From contig NC_133903.1 in NCBI RefSeq assembly GCF_964199755.1, positions 7,023,001-7,087,000 on the forward strand: DNA of 64,000 nt, given 5' to 3'. Source of the stretch: Larus michahellis. Its lineage: Eukaryota > Chordata > Aves > Charadriiformes > Laridae. A model generated the notes under the pieces. The model was not told the origin of the DNA and searched no databases. It saw only the letters and a list, made by a program, of their open reading frames with translations. Positions 1-13,500 of the stretch are shown here, in pieces; within the stretch, counting starts at the first letter, position 1, and the number at the start of each line of letters is the position of its first letter. The position numbers were made by a program, and so were the translations under genes.

Positions 1-58
1 CCGGTCCCACATGGGGCACGGCTGCCCCCAGCCCCCTGCTCGTGCCAGCGGCACTTAC

Positions 59-1307
59 CAGTGGTGGTGGGTGGTGAGGATGGCTCTGAGCACCACCTCC
101 TCCTTCCTGACGATTTCCAGCAACTGAAACAGACCCAGAGCAGAAGAAGTGAGCACACAGAGAAGCGGTGACACACACTCCACGACCGCTACAGCCGCAC
201 AGCACAGCCCTGAACGGCCGGCGCCCGCCGTGCCCGTGCCAGCACAGGATCTGTCCCGTACGGCACCGCGCTGCAGGCGAGAGGCCCAGCGGACCAGGGC
301 AGAGAAAACAGTCAGAAACAACCACTGAGCGATGAGAGGATGAGAGCAGGATGAAGGCTCGGCTCCCTGCAGCCAACCCCGTCGCACAGAGCGGAGCAGG
401 CAGACGGGAACACGCTGCTCCCACGGGGACGGCGGCATTTTATGGCCGGTGCTTTCGCAGCGTAAGCATGGAGGTGCAGCACGGGCCGTGCACAGGGTCA
501 CCGGCGCAGCAGGGAGACGGTGGCCGTGCCACCCGTCCCAGCTACAGCGAGGGGCCGTGCAGGGCTGCCAACCCCATGGCTCAGCTTCCAGGAGGCTTTT
601 GATGCCAACTTCAAATTCATCGCTACTAACAAAGCCCCTGGCAGCTCCTGATTACGTTCTTCAAAGAGGAAGGAAACGTCCGTGTCAACAACAAACGCTT
701 AAAAACCGCGACAGCCTTTCTGCGATGTGCCGCAGCTCAGGGTGGCACAAGGGGGGTCCCAGGCAGGGGGATCACGGGCATCACGCCGGTGAGGGATGAT
801 CCCGGCGCTGCCTTCCCTCCCTGCCTGCAGCAGCACGGCCGCAGGCTGGCTCCTGGAAAAAAGGACTTTCCAGCCTATTTCAGGTTATTCTCACTTGCTT
901 TGGGGTCTGCACGGCTTCCAGCTCGGGAGGGCTGGGAGGTAACGGTTAGGGCAACGTGGAAATCCCCCCACAGCCCAGGGGTCTAGCACACACATCCACG
1001 CTCCGTGGGGGCTGAACAGGGGCCGCCCCCACCAGTGGGATGCTCCACGCACAGATGGATGCACCCGCTGCACGCAAAGACCCCACAATGGCAACCCCGC
1101 GCGGGGCCACCACCGCGGTCACGTCCCCCAGGTGGGACCCCACAGCCCACCCAGGACATGGCGAGGCTGCGGCCGCTCCGGGGGTGGCAAAACGCCTCTC
1201 ACCCTTTTGGGGACGGCGGCGTCCACCGCGATGGCATCCCGGGTGCTCTCCTCGATGACCAGGTACATGTAGTTGTCCTCCAGGACAGAAATCACCTTCA
1301 CCTTCAT
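59..1307 (-). CDS. HAGHL: Hydroxyacylglutathione hydrolase-like protein, first two coding exons (partial, runs off left edge)
   Basis: Two exons are visible. Exon 1 (1203-1307, 35 codons, phase 0) opens with MKVKVISVLEDNYMYLVIEE, nearly the same as remembered human HAGHL, and ends at VPKR followed by a gtgaga donor. Exon 2 (59-123, 65 nt) follows a pyrimidine-rich acceptor ending in cag, encodes LLEIVRKEEVVLRAILTTHHHW and ends in a gtaagt donor inside the Trp codon. The THHHW stretch is the start of the THxHxDH metal-binding motif of the metallo-beta-lactamase fold; the Asp-His part and the later ligands lie outside the window. The family hydrolyses, or is predicted to hydrolyse, glutathione thioesters. 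Unlike HAGH there is no upstream mitochondrial leader: the start codon aligns with the internal cytosolic start of HAGH, so a cytosolic protein is inferred. The 65-nt exon has the same length and phase as HAGH exon 3, showing duplication. I prefer HAGHL to a second HAGH copy because of the VLEDNYMYLVIEE and VPKR residues. Confidence 0.93.
124..1202 (-). other. HAGHL intron 1
   Basis: The interval lies between the gtgaga donor at 1202 and the acceptor next to position 124. It holds GC-rich sequence with many overlapping open frames on both strands. None carries a recognisable domain or conserved splice context. I see no repeat family and no RNA gene in it. Confidence 0.8.
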
Positions 1308-1850
1308 GGTCCCTCACCAGCGCCGGCCGCGGGACACGGCGCGGGGCGGGGGGGGCGGGACCCGGCCCCACGCAGCAAAACACGGGGGTGGCCCCAGCTC
1401 CACGGGGCAAAACGTGGGGGTGGGGAGCGGCCCCGGCCCCGCGCAGCCGCGGGGGGAGGACCCGCGGGGGTGCGCGGTGTCCCCTCCCAGCCCCGCCGCG
1501 ACCCTCGGCGGAGCCCACGCGTGACGCGGCCGCTACCTGCGGGCTCGGCCGCCCGCAGCCCCGGCGCGGCCCCTCCCCGCAGCGGGCGGACGCGTCCCGC
1601 CCCCGCCGGTGCGGTGCGGGGCGGGTCACGCTGCGTGGGGCGGGCTGAGAGCCCGCACGGCCCCGCTGCCGTGCCCGGGGGCTTCCCTTATCCCCAGCGC
1701 CAAGGCGGCTGCCGGTGGAACCCCCGCCTCGGTGGGGGGCAGAGGGATGAAGCAGCCCCTCGGTATCTCACCGTGGACCCCCGCGTCCACACGCCCACTC
1801 GCGGGGCCCCGCGGCTCATCCTTGCGAGGCTGAAGGCGCGGGGGAGCCCG
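1308..1850 (-). promoter_or_regulatory. HAGHL: CpG-rich presumed promoter and 5' leader of HAGHL
   Basis: The segment upstream of the HAGHL start codon is strongly GC-rich and dense in CG dinucleotides, especially 1325-1640 (many cgcgg, gcccgc and ccgcgg words), and no TATA box is seen. This is the usual composition of a vertebrate CpG-island promoter. The transcription start and any non-coding first exon cannot be placed. Composition fades to ordinary sequence beyond about 1.9 kb. Confidence 0.6.
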
Positions 1851-4550
1851 GCGAGGAGGAAGGCTGGGGCACACGGTGTTTGTGTCCCCGTCTCCCCACC
1901 ACCGGACCCCAAAACTGCAGCCTGGCCCCCACCCCTGGCGGAGTCCAGCCAGGCATCACTGCAGCAAGTCAGGGCCCGGCCTGCGAAAACAGCCGCTTCT
2001 CCCACCACCAGCGTGGTAACGTGAGAGGGATGAGGGTCTCCCATCCCTGGGAGGGATGGGGGGTGCCGGCTCCCACCAGGGGTTGGAAACACCAGAGACA
2101 CAAGATGGTTTGGACGAGACCCAGACACTGGCACTGCTGTTTAGGAGGGAGCACCCGGGAGGGTCTTGCATGACCATGCCAGAGCTCCAGGCATGGCCTC
2201 TGAACAACTCCGAAACACCAAAAACGCTGGGCAAGCAGGATCAGAGCCATGCCCCGGCTCCCGTCCCAGCCCGACATGAGCCCCAGTTCAGGGTCAACCG
2301 TGGTCCCCCAAACGCCACTTGTGAAGGAGGGAACGGCGCTTGCAAGCAAGAAACAAGCGCTGAACATACTCCCTTCTTTCGAAGGGAAAATACAGTTGTA
2401 ACAAGACCTTGAATAAAGCCCCAGAGGGTCCCAAAATGCCACCCACCCCCCCCCCAGGATTAAGCATAAAGTCACTTTCAGTTGGTTGACTTCAATTACC
2501 AGTAACAAAAAAAAAAAATAATAATTGTCCGATATAGAAACCTCCCCTTCTTGCAGAGCACCCCACTGCTGCTCGGTTTACAGCTGTTATTATTTATTTG
2601 CTCATTTGTCAAACAGCCATCAGTACAGTCATGCTCCGTTGTAGCAGCACAGCATTCAAGTTAAGGAGGCAGTAAAGTTTCAGGTACCACTTTTCTTTCT
2701 GAACTACATAAAATTTACTTTTTTAAAGCAAATAAAGAAACGGTGCTACACCAAATCCCGCTCATACACTGCCATTGAGCGCATTCGTTAGAACAACACA
2801 CCCAAGTTACACCGGTGACACCCAGGTGGTTACGGACTCCATCGTGGCATTACTTACCAACATGCACTGGGGAGAGAGGGAGAAACTGGAACCAAAATTA
2901 TTTTAATCTTTTGCTAGTTTCAGCCGCAAAGCATTTCTTTGAAAATGTCTTATACTTGAGCAGATCTGCAGTATGCAGCCGAGACCAAGAAACAAGGAAG
3001 AAAATATGATTAGAAGGAAGATGCATAAGAAACACAGATGCCGAGCCCACGAGGCTGGGTCCTACCACCCTTCACTCTCATCCCTCTTCTTTAAAGACAC
3101 TGAGACGGAGGATGGGAAGTGCAGGAAGGGGGTGACCAACTCACTGAAAATCTGGATTTATTTTCCCCCAAAGTTTATCCCATTCATGCACGTCGACACA
3201 CTATTCTCTGTGAGAAAAACAGCCCGAGGGGAAGCTCCCTCCCTGCAGTTTTCAAGCCGGCTGCAGACTGGGGTCATACAGCACAATTCTGAGAACAGAG
3301 ATGGCTTTTAAGCCCCATGGACTAACCAAGAAAAAGAAACACTCCACGCTAATGTGGTTTCTCAGGGGGTCTGAGATCTGAGCCCTGTTTAATCTGGCAA
3401 TATGCGGACACCCTCATCATTTAGAACACCACTGCTGCGGCCTTTCCAGCAGAGAGGCTGGCCCAGGCAGTGGCTGCAGGGTGGGAGATCAGGCCCAGCA
3501 GCATCTGCTGTAAGCCAGGCCCCCAAGCTGGAGTCGCCCAGGCTCACGGGCCCAGCGCGGCTGCTGCCAGTGCTCCCCACAACAGCTGCTCTCTCGCTAG
3601 GGAACAGCGCCCAGCTAAGAAATGCTCGTTTGCCACATTACTCACGGCAAGGTACAAAGCAGCTGCTCTGGCTATCGGCAGCAAGGCGTCTGTTGGAGGA
3701 GTCTCATCGCTGCTCAGCTGTTAGACACACAGTTAGTCACTAGGTAAGTGGTTTCTTCTCAGGGTTTTGAACGAGCCAACAAATCCCTTCTTCATTTGTG
3801 TGGTACTAATACAAGTAACATACAGATCACACTTAAGAGCAGTAAGCAGCTACATGCAAACAGGCTTAAGAGTGAAAGGGTAGGTATAAGCAACAGTGCA
3901 AACTCTAAGCCAGCACGCTGCTGGGAAAAGTTACTGCAGTCCACGAGAAGGAATGTCAGAGAGAAGAGGAAAGCTGGAGAGTCCACGTGTGCCATTCCCC
4001 AGTACCCTGCGTATGTCACAAACTAAGCCCGGAACTGGCAGTGGCAGAGGAGGTCTGTCACGGAGAACCAGTTTCAGTGGAGCCAGAAGCAACAGACTCA
4101 AAGGTTTAAGCAGCAGCAGTTCAGATTTTCAGCCGGCAATGTAGTCACTGCATTTTGTCTCTGTTTTAAATTAAGACATCTTGGGCCCTAGTCCCAGTGT
4201 CTGCATTTGCATCTGGCTCCTACAAAAATAACAGGAGTTCTTTCCTAGACCTCAAGGTTTGACCCTTCCCCACCCCAGACTCTGAGCCACGTACCAACAC
4301 TTGTAAAATGATCTGCATGTGACACATGTGACAGTTTGAGAGCCAGCAACAGAAGGATAAATATTCTTCATCGTAATATAAATATGCTGTAGAAGATCTC
4401 AACAAGGGCAAAGTGCTTTTTTTTCTTAATTAAAACAAAATAAAAACCTAAATATGACTTTCTCAACCACAACAGAAGGTTCAACTCCTAAAACATCTGA
4501 ATAATCTAAATTACACTTAAACTGACATTAAAGTGATCCAGGCAGAGTGC
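1851..4550. other. HAGHL-HAGH intergenic space, including the HAGH 3' UTR
   Basis: No coding gene is supported here. The right part must contain the HAGH 3' UTR, because the HAGH stop codon ends at 4551. Minus-strand AATAAA signals are visible as TTTATT at 3157-3162 and near 2590-2600; either could end the transcript and I cannot choose. An A-rich run lies at 2507-2518. The remaining open frames are short and lack family resemblance. Confidence 0.55.
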
Positions 4551-7500
4551 TCAGTCCTTTGGGACTCGGAAGTTATCCTTCTCTTTTCTGATGGCCCCCA
4601 TTGTTCGGACGGGGTCGGTCTCCCCAGCGTGCTGCTGAACCGTCTTCTCCCTGCCAGGAGGGAATACCAGGGACAGTAAATGCAGAGACTGCAAGATAAA
4701 ATCTCATCTATGAAGTCACTACTATCACGTTTCTCCTGCATGAAGGGAAAACGTTGCACTTAGAGATCACAGACTCAGGGCTTTGGCACAGGCTTATCAG
4801 CTCCCCTGGTTTAAACGCTCATTGGCAAGAGGAAATTGCAAACACTCTTATGCCTTGAACAGCATCTTTTGCTGTGAGTGTCTGCCAAACTCCGCTTGAT
4901 GAAGGAACGTAATTACACAATGAAGCTTGTTCTGTCTCTTGAGTCAGGGTTTTCAGCACTGGCAGAGACGCTCACCACAACCCTTCAAATTTCACTGTAG
5001 CAAGCTGCTGCCAGGACAGCGAGTATATTTTAAGGAGGGTCTTGAGGGCATCAGAACAGGAATATGTGAGCCAGGAGAGCAAATCCCACTTATGGCTCTT
5101 TCTTTAGAGACCTCCTCCTTCCCACAACCCCCCCCCTCCAAACACAAGGACCATTCCCACACCCGCATCTCCATACCTCACTCGCATGAAGGGGTTGTAC
5201 GTAAACTCTTCTGCAATGGTGGAGGGTATGGTTGGCTCACCGCTGTCATACTTTGCCTGTAATAAGGGAGAGATTTCTGCTTAATGAAGAATGTTTTGGT
5301 GAACAAGAAACATCCTGTATATTAACCGTGCGGGGTTAGAGCTGCGCCTAACTGCCTGAGCTCCTCCTCACACCAAGCCCTTCCCAGGGCCATGCAAACA
5401 GCCAGACAGACAAGCACTGAGGTACACACAGAGAAAGCTGGGACAGTGCTGACCCTCCCAGACAGACATGGACGTCAGCCTGTAATTATACCAAGAAGTT
5501 TCCAGGGAGGGTCACATCTCCACCAGCCAGTAAACTGTCTTCTCTGGGCCACACACAAACCCTATTCCCAAACACATCACTCCCCTGGACGAACAACATA
5601 CTGCAGCTCCTGGATCTTAACTCCCTTCCCTCGGCCTCTCTTTCTCCTCAACATGGCCTCCTCTCCTCTAACTCCTCAGAGAGGCTCTGCCTCCATGAAA
5701 GTATCAAGCCTAGGGAAAGGATGAACCTGCTTACCTTGGCCCAGGCAAGCTTTTCCTGGATATTGACATTATTGGGTTCAACATGTCGAGCAAACTTGAG
5801 GTTGTTGATCGTGTATTCGTGACCGCAGTAAACTCTCTAGAAAAAGAAATGGAAGAGTGATACCAGGTAACTCTGACGGTAGAAAGGTGGAGTGCCAGGT
5901 ACCATCATCAATGTTATGGTACAGCAGGAACAACAGAGTCAACCCTCCAGGACGCACGACACTCTCCACCGGAGACACGCACAGGAGAAGTGCCAGGAGT
6001 TTTCAGACAGTACTATCTGCCAATTTAACGGCAAGCCTGATGAAAGAGCCCAGGCAGCCCAGCTCGCCAGCCTTTGTTTTAATAAGCAGACCCTACTCTT
6101 TCCCCACAAAGCACAAACATTTTTGGGGTAGGCATTTCCTTCCCAGAGGACTCCAGCTATTCAGCATCAAAGACAATTCCTGATGCAATCATTCATTCCT
6201 TCAACACCATGAGAAATTCTCTCTTTGAAGAGTATTATTAGGAAGACAGTTTTCTTTGATGTCTATACCAGTTTCTGGTTGGTTAAATTAACAAAAGGAG
6301 AGGGCCATACCGTTTGGGGGTCCAAGCTGCCCAAAATCTCAATCAGCGCTCTGTACATTTCCTCTGGCGTTCCCTCGAAGAATTTCCCACAACCAGCCAC
6401 AAACAGCGTGTCCCCTGTAAGGGAGGTGTGACACGGCATCAGGACCTGAAAGACTCCTCACACCAAAGCATCAGCACACGGTCCCCGAGGGCTCAGTCCT
6501 GCCATTGCTGTCCTTGCTGCAGCTCACCCAAAGGCACAGGGAGAACCAGGCTGTACTTGCTGCCCCACATGGGCTCAGTGATACATAAACCCACACAGCA
6601 AACGCAACTTCTAATGCAGGAAACCCCACAGCCTTGCCAGGCAAACCATGCCAGCACTTCCCTGTCTGTGGGTAGTCTGCTGTCCCCTCTTTTCCTCTCT
6701 AGAGTGGACAAGGAACACTTATTCTCTTTGCTATGAAGCTGAACAAAGATGAGTCGCCTCTGCATTTTCTACCCAGTGCTCCCTAAAAATCTTGCTTAAG
6801 CCATTACTTCTTCCATGCAGCAGCTTGTGCAAGCTCTAGAGAATGCCCGTCGGGAGAGGGATGACGTGGCAGCCTGGGGAGACTGTGCACAGTCTCAGGG
6901 AAGGGGGAACCCTACTCTCCAAAACAGGATCCAGAAGCTGGCTACCAGAGACAGAGCCCTCTCCTACTCCCCGATTTTCTCTTCTCTCAGTTTTGTTACA
7001 GACATGAGTACAGATATATGGAAAAGCAACAAGTTTTGGAATCAGCCACAGTTTGGCCTGAGACAGTAAACCAACAGCTCTTGTTTCAAGGAAGAAAATG
7101 CTACGTGTAGGACTCATCCAGGGCTCGCTCTTGATGTTGCTTGCAGGGTGTCCAGCAATGGTTTACAAACCCAGAGCGGTTTCACCAGTTCCACCTATAA
7201 CTACTACTTGGTAAGGGGGCAAGATGTGGATGCTAACCAGCTGCACTGGCAGTAAGGAATGGATGCACATCCAGAGTCAGGAGCACACAGGCAGAGGGGT
7301 AGCTTATTTCTTTGCAACACAGACTGCCGGCAAGGTAACCTCCCAACTCCTCACCTGTAAAAACAGCAGGTGGCTCGGAGCTATTTGGCTTAGTCACATA
7401 ATAACAGATGTGTCCAGAAGTGTGACACGGCGTACAGAGGCATTTCACATTAAGAGATCCCACCTGAGAAGAAGGCAGAAGACTAGAGCTTAAGCTACTG

Positions 7501-10500
7501 TTTGCTAGCATTTGTACGGTTAGAAAAGAATTGCAGCTATTACATTGGTCTAGTAGTCCTACAGACAAATTCTCACATAGCCGGGCAGTAAACATCAGCT
7601 CTGCTCCTGGGAGAGTCCAGCAAGAGAGTTTTATGGCAGGAACTTGGAAAGGAGCTGTTTCCTCCTAGCAGGTGTTGCGACAAAGAGAAATGCCAGATTC
7701 TTTCATTTACATGCAGAGTGACTCGGCGTCTGGTTGGCAGCAAGAGCAAACAGATCCAGAGCAACACAAAATCCTAAACAAAGTTAATCAAGTGTAAAAA
7801 GCTCCAAACAAAAATGAAGCTGAAAGGGAAGAAGCGGATGACACTTACAAAAAGGGAAGGATTAAACACATTTATGAGGCCAAGCGGATGTTTCCCCCAC
7901 AGCCCTAATTTGCACACCTTCCCATGTATTTCTGTACTCCCTTCTTTACTGCTGCCCCCCAAAAGTGCACCTCAAGACTAGCAACGACATTCATGCCAGC
8001 CTGCACATTTCACAGCAGTTTATGTCATCTGCCAGCTCGTCTGTAAACAAACAGGTAGGTTCCAATAAGTTTTGCTGCATCAGCTCTGGAAAAGCAATGC
8101 AGGCAGCTAGCACTGCTGGCCCAGTTCCTCTTCACCCTGTATTCCAGCCTTCGTTCAGAGGGCCACTTGAGTTTGTTCAGTGCTAACGAGGCTCTAAGCA
8201 GAGCACAAGCCCTGTCCTTTTTTCTGACCACCCCAGTTAAGGTGGCTGTCAAGGAGCACATGGACACCCAGCGTGCCCCAGGCAATGCAGGTGTCTGAGC
8301 CATGCCAATGTTCTCATCAATGAAGTATCACCGGTCAAAACAAGACAGAGGAGATATGGTTCACAGGGCTGGAAAAGGGCAAAAGGTGTACTTAAAACTA
8401 TCAACTACATCCAAGAGATGTTAAAAGGTAAAAGAGCTGTGACCACAGTATTAACTCAAGTGGGACCACACTGGTCGAGCTCTACAGCTGTGACACAAAC
8501 AGGAGATGCCCCCAGCCAAATCCTGCAGCTCACTCCCTTTACCTTGAGTGATGTAAGGTGAGACACTTTCTGTGTCAGTGCTCCGACTCTGCTGTCTCCC
8601 CCGTATACACGCAACCCCGTCTCCATCTTTACAAGCTTCTCATTTCCTCCAGCATGGTCCCTGAAAGGTCACAGAAATGGATTTGGGTAGGGATGAAATT
8701 TATCATAACTCATATTGCAATGGTGACCTCCAGGTCATCATTTCTGATCAACTATTCTCCCAGTATCTAACACTGTCCTCATATCAAAGGACATGCCACA
8801 TCAACATGCGTGGATATTTCTCCAGTAACCAGGGCGGTGAGAGAGGGGAACAACCCCTTGCAAGTCCATACCTAGTTGGGAAACACCAGCCTTAGGGGCT
8901 CACAGTCAACTCTCCAGTAACTAGGACAGGAAGAGACTGGGACAACTGGCATATGTGTAATTCAGTGTCCCACAAGACACAGTGGAGCAGGCACACAGAT
9001 ATCCACACAGCTCAGCATTTGCTTGCAGCGCTGGTCCTGCCAGATCAGGGCTGGCTCTCCAACCACAGAGGTGGCTCCACCATGACCCATGGGAGAGGTT
9101 ACTCAGGTTCAGTACTGCACAGTTGCAAAACATTCATTGTTAGGTCCCTGGCAGAGTTAATCTGCAACACAGGTAATCCTCCCACAAGAGCTGACTGTGA
9201 GCAATATGCCTTACAGATATGTCCCAGCAGCACAGTGCGAGTGTGCTCCCTCCCACACTCCACAGCTACCTTCACACACATTTATTTCACCCTCCACCTA
9301 GAATTCATCAGCACTTTAAAGGTTAAGGGCACCGACACACAGAGCTTGCAGTCTAGGCAATGCATCCGTTCACAGCAAGCCCAAGGGAACACTTCCTGAG
9401 CTCTGATCCTTCTCCTCACACCTAAGCTCCTGCTCAGAGAAGACCAATTTGATCCAGAAAAGCAACAATTCTTGGCTGCTTGTGTTTAAGCAGAGGGAAG
9501 AGGAATCCCACTACAGCAGATAGTTACCAGTGATGATGTGTGGTCAGGACAGTCGTCAGCTTCACGCCGTGCTTTTTGACTGCATCCAAAACCTGCAGGC
9601 ACAGGGCACAGCAAGAGCATTACAACTCACATGAAATGACTTAATAACACCTGGCATAACCTGGACACAACTGCTCTAAGGTTTGAGAGTGACACACCAA
9701 CAACTCCACAGAGCTCATCCCTCTCTGAGCTGTAGTTACAGATCAGGACGTGAGGTCTCTGATCCAGTTAGCCATGACTAAGCCCTCAGTCCCATTTCCT
9801 CTTTTCTACCCTACATCAAAAGAAGGGCAAAAAACAAAGTCAGGTCAATAACCCTTGAAGTCAGGGACAAGTTGACTGAGCCCAGAAGCAGACTGCCTGT
9901 GAAGCCCTGTCCGTACTTATGCATTAAGCAGTATTTCCTGCCTTTCCCCCATGCCTGAGTCAGCATGTGACTAATTCTGTTGTGGATGTGGCAACCTGGA
10001 AGGATCTCCCAGACCGGCAGCAGTGAGCACCCTGCTCACAGGAGCAGCAGACAGCATTACCTTCTGGGGCTGCACGGGATCAACTATTGCAGCCTCCTTC
10101 GTTTCCTCATCTATGAGGAGGTACATGTAGTTGTCTGTGAGGGCTGGAAGTAATTCCACCTTCATGTCGGCTTGTGTGAACGTCTTCGACTTCCTCCGCT
10201 CGTGTTCTGTGTGCAGGAAGACAGCTCGCAGCTGTGCTGGACCTGGGGACGCCAGAACAGTCAAACCGCAGGTTAGCCCAGGGAGGGGAACAAGTGGGAC
10301 GGAGCACAGCAGGTCCCCCAGCCCACAGCCCCAGAGAAGGAAGGGTATGGACAGCCCAACCTGCCTCCTTCAGAGGAAGAGGAGAGAGGCCACCACAGCA
10401 CAAAGCCTTAGTGCCTGGCTGTGTCACCTTGTGTCCCACAGCACAGGAGGCTCTTGGTGCCCTACAGCTGCACCAAAGAGGGACGAGACACTTTGCTCCC

Positions 10501-13500
10501 AGAGATGTGCTCGTGCAGGGAAAGCGCTGTACCTCAACTGAAGAGAAGATTTCCAGGGGCAGGAAAGAAGAGCGGAGAGGAAACAGCTGGACAAAGGTCA
10601 GTCTGGCACAGTGACTTTGCAAAAAAAGTACAAAAGGCCATGTTACAGCCAAAAGACAAAAAAGCAGGGATTAAAAAAAATAAAAAAGGAAAACCACAGA
10701 AATACACACACTGCTACAACAGAAATATCTGGCTCATTACTTGGGGAAATCACATCCTGCATGGAGAGAGGACAGGCTCTTTGCGTGGAAGGCAAGGCTC
10801 CCAGGCTGGCCAGGTACCAGGCACACACTGTGTGCGGGTTTCTTGCTCATGGGCTACCTTGATGCAACAGTAGTGCTTCTCTGTTTGCTTTCGGTTAAAT
10901 GTTTAATCAGATTCAAGAAGTAAATCTAATTCCAGATGCAAATAATCTGAGCTCCAGTGTTCAACTCACAGATACGCAGTTCTTAAAGAAACAACCAAGC
11001 CCTAAGAGGGTCTGCCATAAAAAAAAAAAACCCAAGCAAACAAAACAAAACAAAAACCACAAAGAGGACAAAGTCTTCCATTGCTGGGGCCCTGCAACAC
11101 GGGGCTGGGTCCATACACATGCAGGGAAAGAGGCATCAATCTCTGCAAGTCAGAAATCAGTTGTCCTCACGCTCAAGGCCCTCGCACACCACTGAAGGTG
11201 ACTGAGTTGGTCTGAACTGTGCTGGCTCAGTCCCTGTTTCATCTTGCACCACAGACTCTCTCCCTAAGGCTCCCAACGCTCAGTGCTTGGTCACCTTCAT
11301 CAGTGCCCAAGGGAGGGGTGACCAGGTTCGTAATCAACCTGCCCCACTCTCCCAAAACAGGTCAGTCCTGCCCACCCCTGATAAGAGCCTGCTTTGGAGA
11401 TAAGAGGCCCCACAGACTGGCTGCAGCCAACAGGAACAGCCCCCCTGCAGCTCCACAGACCAACGGGACCAAGAAGGCTGGGAAACCGAGACCCAGGTTC
11501 TGACGGGGGCACGCAGACAGCTGCTGCAAACCCAGCGCCAGGGCAGCGGGAGCTCTAAGGCCCCTCTGCTACAACTGTCCTGCCCAGAACTTTTTCTTCT
11601 CCTACTTCCACCATCTCATTTGCTTAAGACAGAAGGGAGATAAGGAGGGGAGATGGTAGTAAAATTAAACACAGTGCTGTAAAGAAAACCCCAAGGCACG
11701 ACAGTGTAGGCATGCACTGGGTATTTGGTGGTAAGGGCACACAGTATTGAGAAAAGCATCCATACCTGCTGAGCGTTCCTCTGGAACAGAAGAATCCTTT
11801 CAAAAAAAGAACAAAACAAAACAAAAACCCCTTACTATTCCTTGATAGGAAAAAATAAATAAAAATCAATTACTCTCTAACTGCTCCCTAACATGAAGCA
11901 CTTTTTCAATGCTATCAGTCACAAGAGCTATATATGCTGCATGTTTGTTAGCATGCTAGACACTAACTAGAAAAAAAAAAAACAAAAACAAACAAAAGAA
12001 AACACAACCTTAACTTCAAGTCAAAGGAATTATTTACATACTTAAAATGTTTTCTTCCTATGAACCATTTCTAACCTTGGCCATGATCCCAAAGCCTCTT
12101 TGCATGTTTAATTCACAATTCTTGCAAAACAACAAACAAGCTACACCGCAGAAGGAAACGTTTTCTAAAATGTAATTTAAACAAAGGAATGCGAAAACAT
12201 CCACAAAATATGAAACTAATACTGAATTCCCATCTGCAACTAAGCGGCACCTTTCCAGCCTGCCTGCTCGGCGAGCAGACCGGCAGCGCTCCCACGCACG
12301 CCCGGCACTGCTCCTACGAGAAGGGTGTTCTCAGACCCAATTCTGCTCACGGGAGCTCCCCAAGCGATACAGAACCTCTGCCCTGGCGCAGGACTAACAC
12401 AGATTGTTTCAGGATCACTGTAACACACGCAGGTCTGCTCCAAAATGCCCAGTGACTTCATTTTCACTCAGTTTTGTAATGCATGCCTCCTGACTTCATG
12501 CCTGAAGCAGAGAGGACTGGCGAGGGCAGAACACCAGCAGCTTTTGAATCACACGCTTCAGCTTTCTGGGACAGTTTATTAGTGCAGCTTGAGTCGTCAA
12601 AAGGAAAGGGTTTGCAGATGGGAAGTGTTATCACATAAATGCATACATGCTAGAGACTGAAGGCAAGCAGGCAGTAGCACAGTGTAAAAAGTAGGTTCCC
12701 TCAGAAAAGGGGTGCTTCATACATTTTCTCTTTAGCATTTTATTTTACTCTTTTTCTTACAGAAGAGTGTCAAATTCCTACTTCAAACATGGCTGTCACT
12801 CAAAAATGACTGTACACACATAGCCAGATGAACATCCCTGCCTTGACTCAGAAGAAGAAACACTACATTCACTCTTTACATACTCTGCACGCAGATATTT
12901 TTTGGATACCCAGAGAGTTTGTGGCTCCACACAATACCAAGCCAGCTGGTCCACAAACCCAGGGCAACTCCCACTCCTGCTTGACTTGCCCACCTGGCAC
13001 ACGCTGCCGGCGGCACAGCCATGCGCAGCCAGTGTGGACAGGACACACACCCACCTACTGGTGTAGCAAAGCCTGTATGGAAGGTGCAGCACCCACCCTG
13101 CCACCTGGGGAACTCAGGAGCTGGTAGTAACTCGGTTTGACATACTTGTTCCCATCAGGGTTTCCAAGTCTGGCAGTTAACTCCAACGGACCCTTGGTTG
13201 TTAAAGCCAGGTCTTAAAATTGCAGTGATGCAAAAGGCCTCTAATAAGACTTCCCAGAGATGCTGTGAAGCTAAAGCACAAGCTGTCGTCTAAGGAGATA
13301 CTTTCAGAATTTAGGCCCTAAATTTAAATGCAGAGCTTACGCAGTTTTGGTTTTGTTTTTTGTTTACATTGCAAATACAGTCTACCACCCCTCAAATCCA
13401 GTTTAAATGCTAGCCCCTGTCCCCCAAGCCCCGCTTACAGAGCAATAACCAGCGCTTTGGCAGCCCAGAAACTCCCCAGGAGCCTCCCAGATGGGTTATC

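Noticed and set aside
946-1629. 227-codon minus-strand frame overlapping HAGHL exon 1
   Set aside because: It is out of frame with the real exon and its composition is that of GC-rich noise.
1005-2024. 339-codon plus-strand open frame over the HAGHL promoter
   Set aside because: It is Pro/Arg/Gly-rich translation of a CpG island, antisense to HAGHL exon 1, with no domain.
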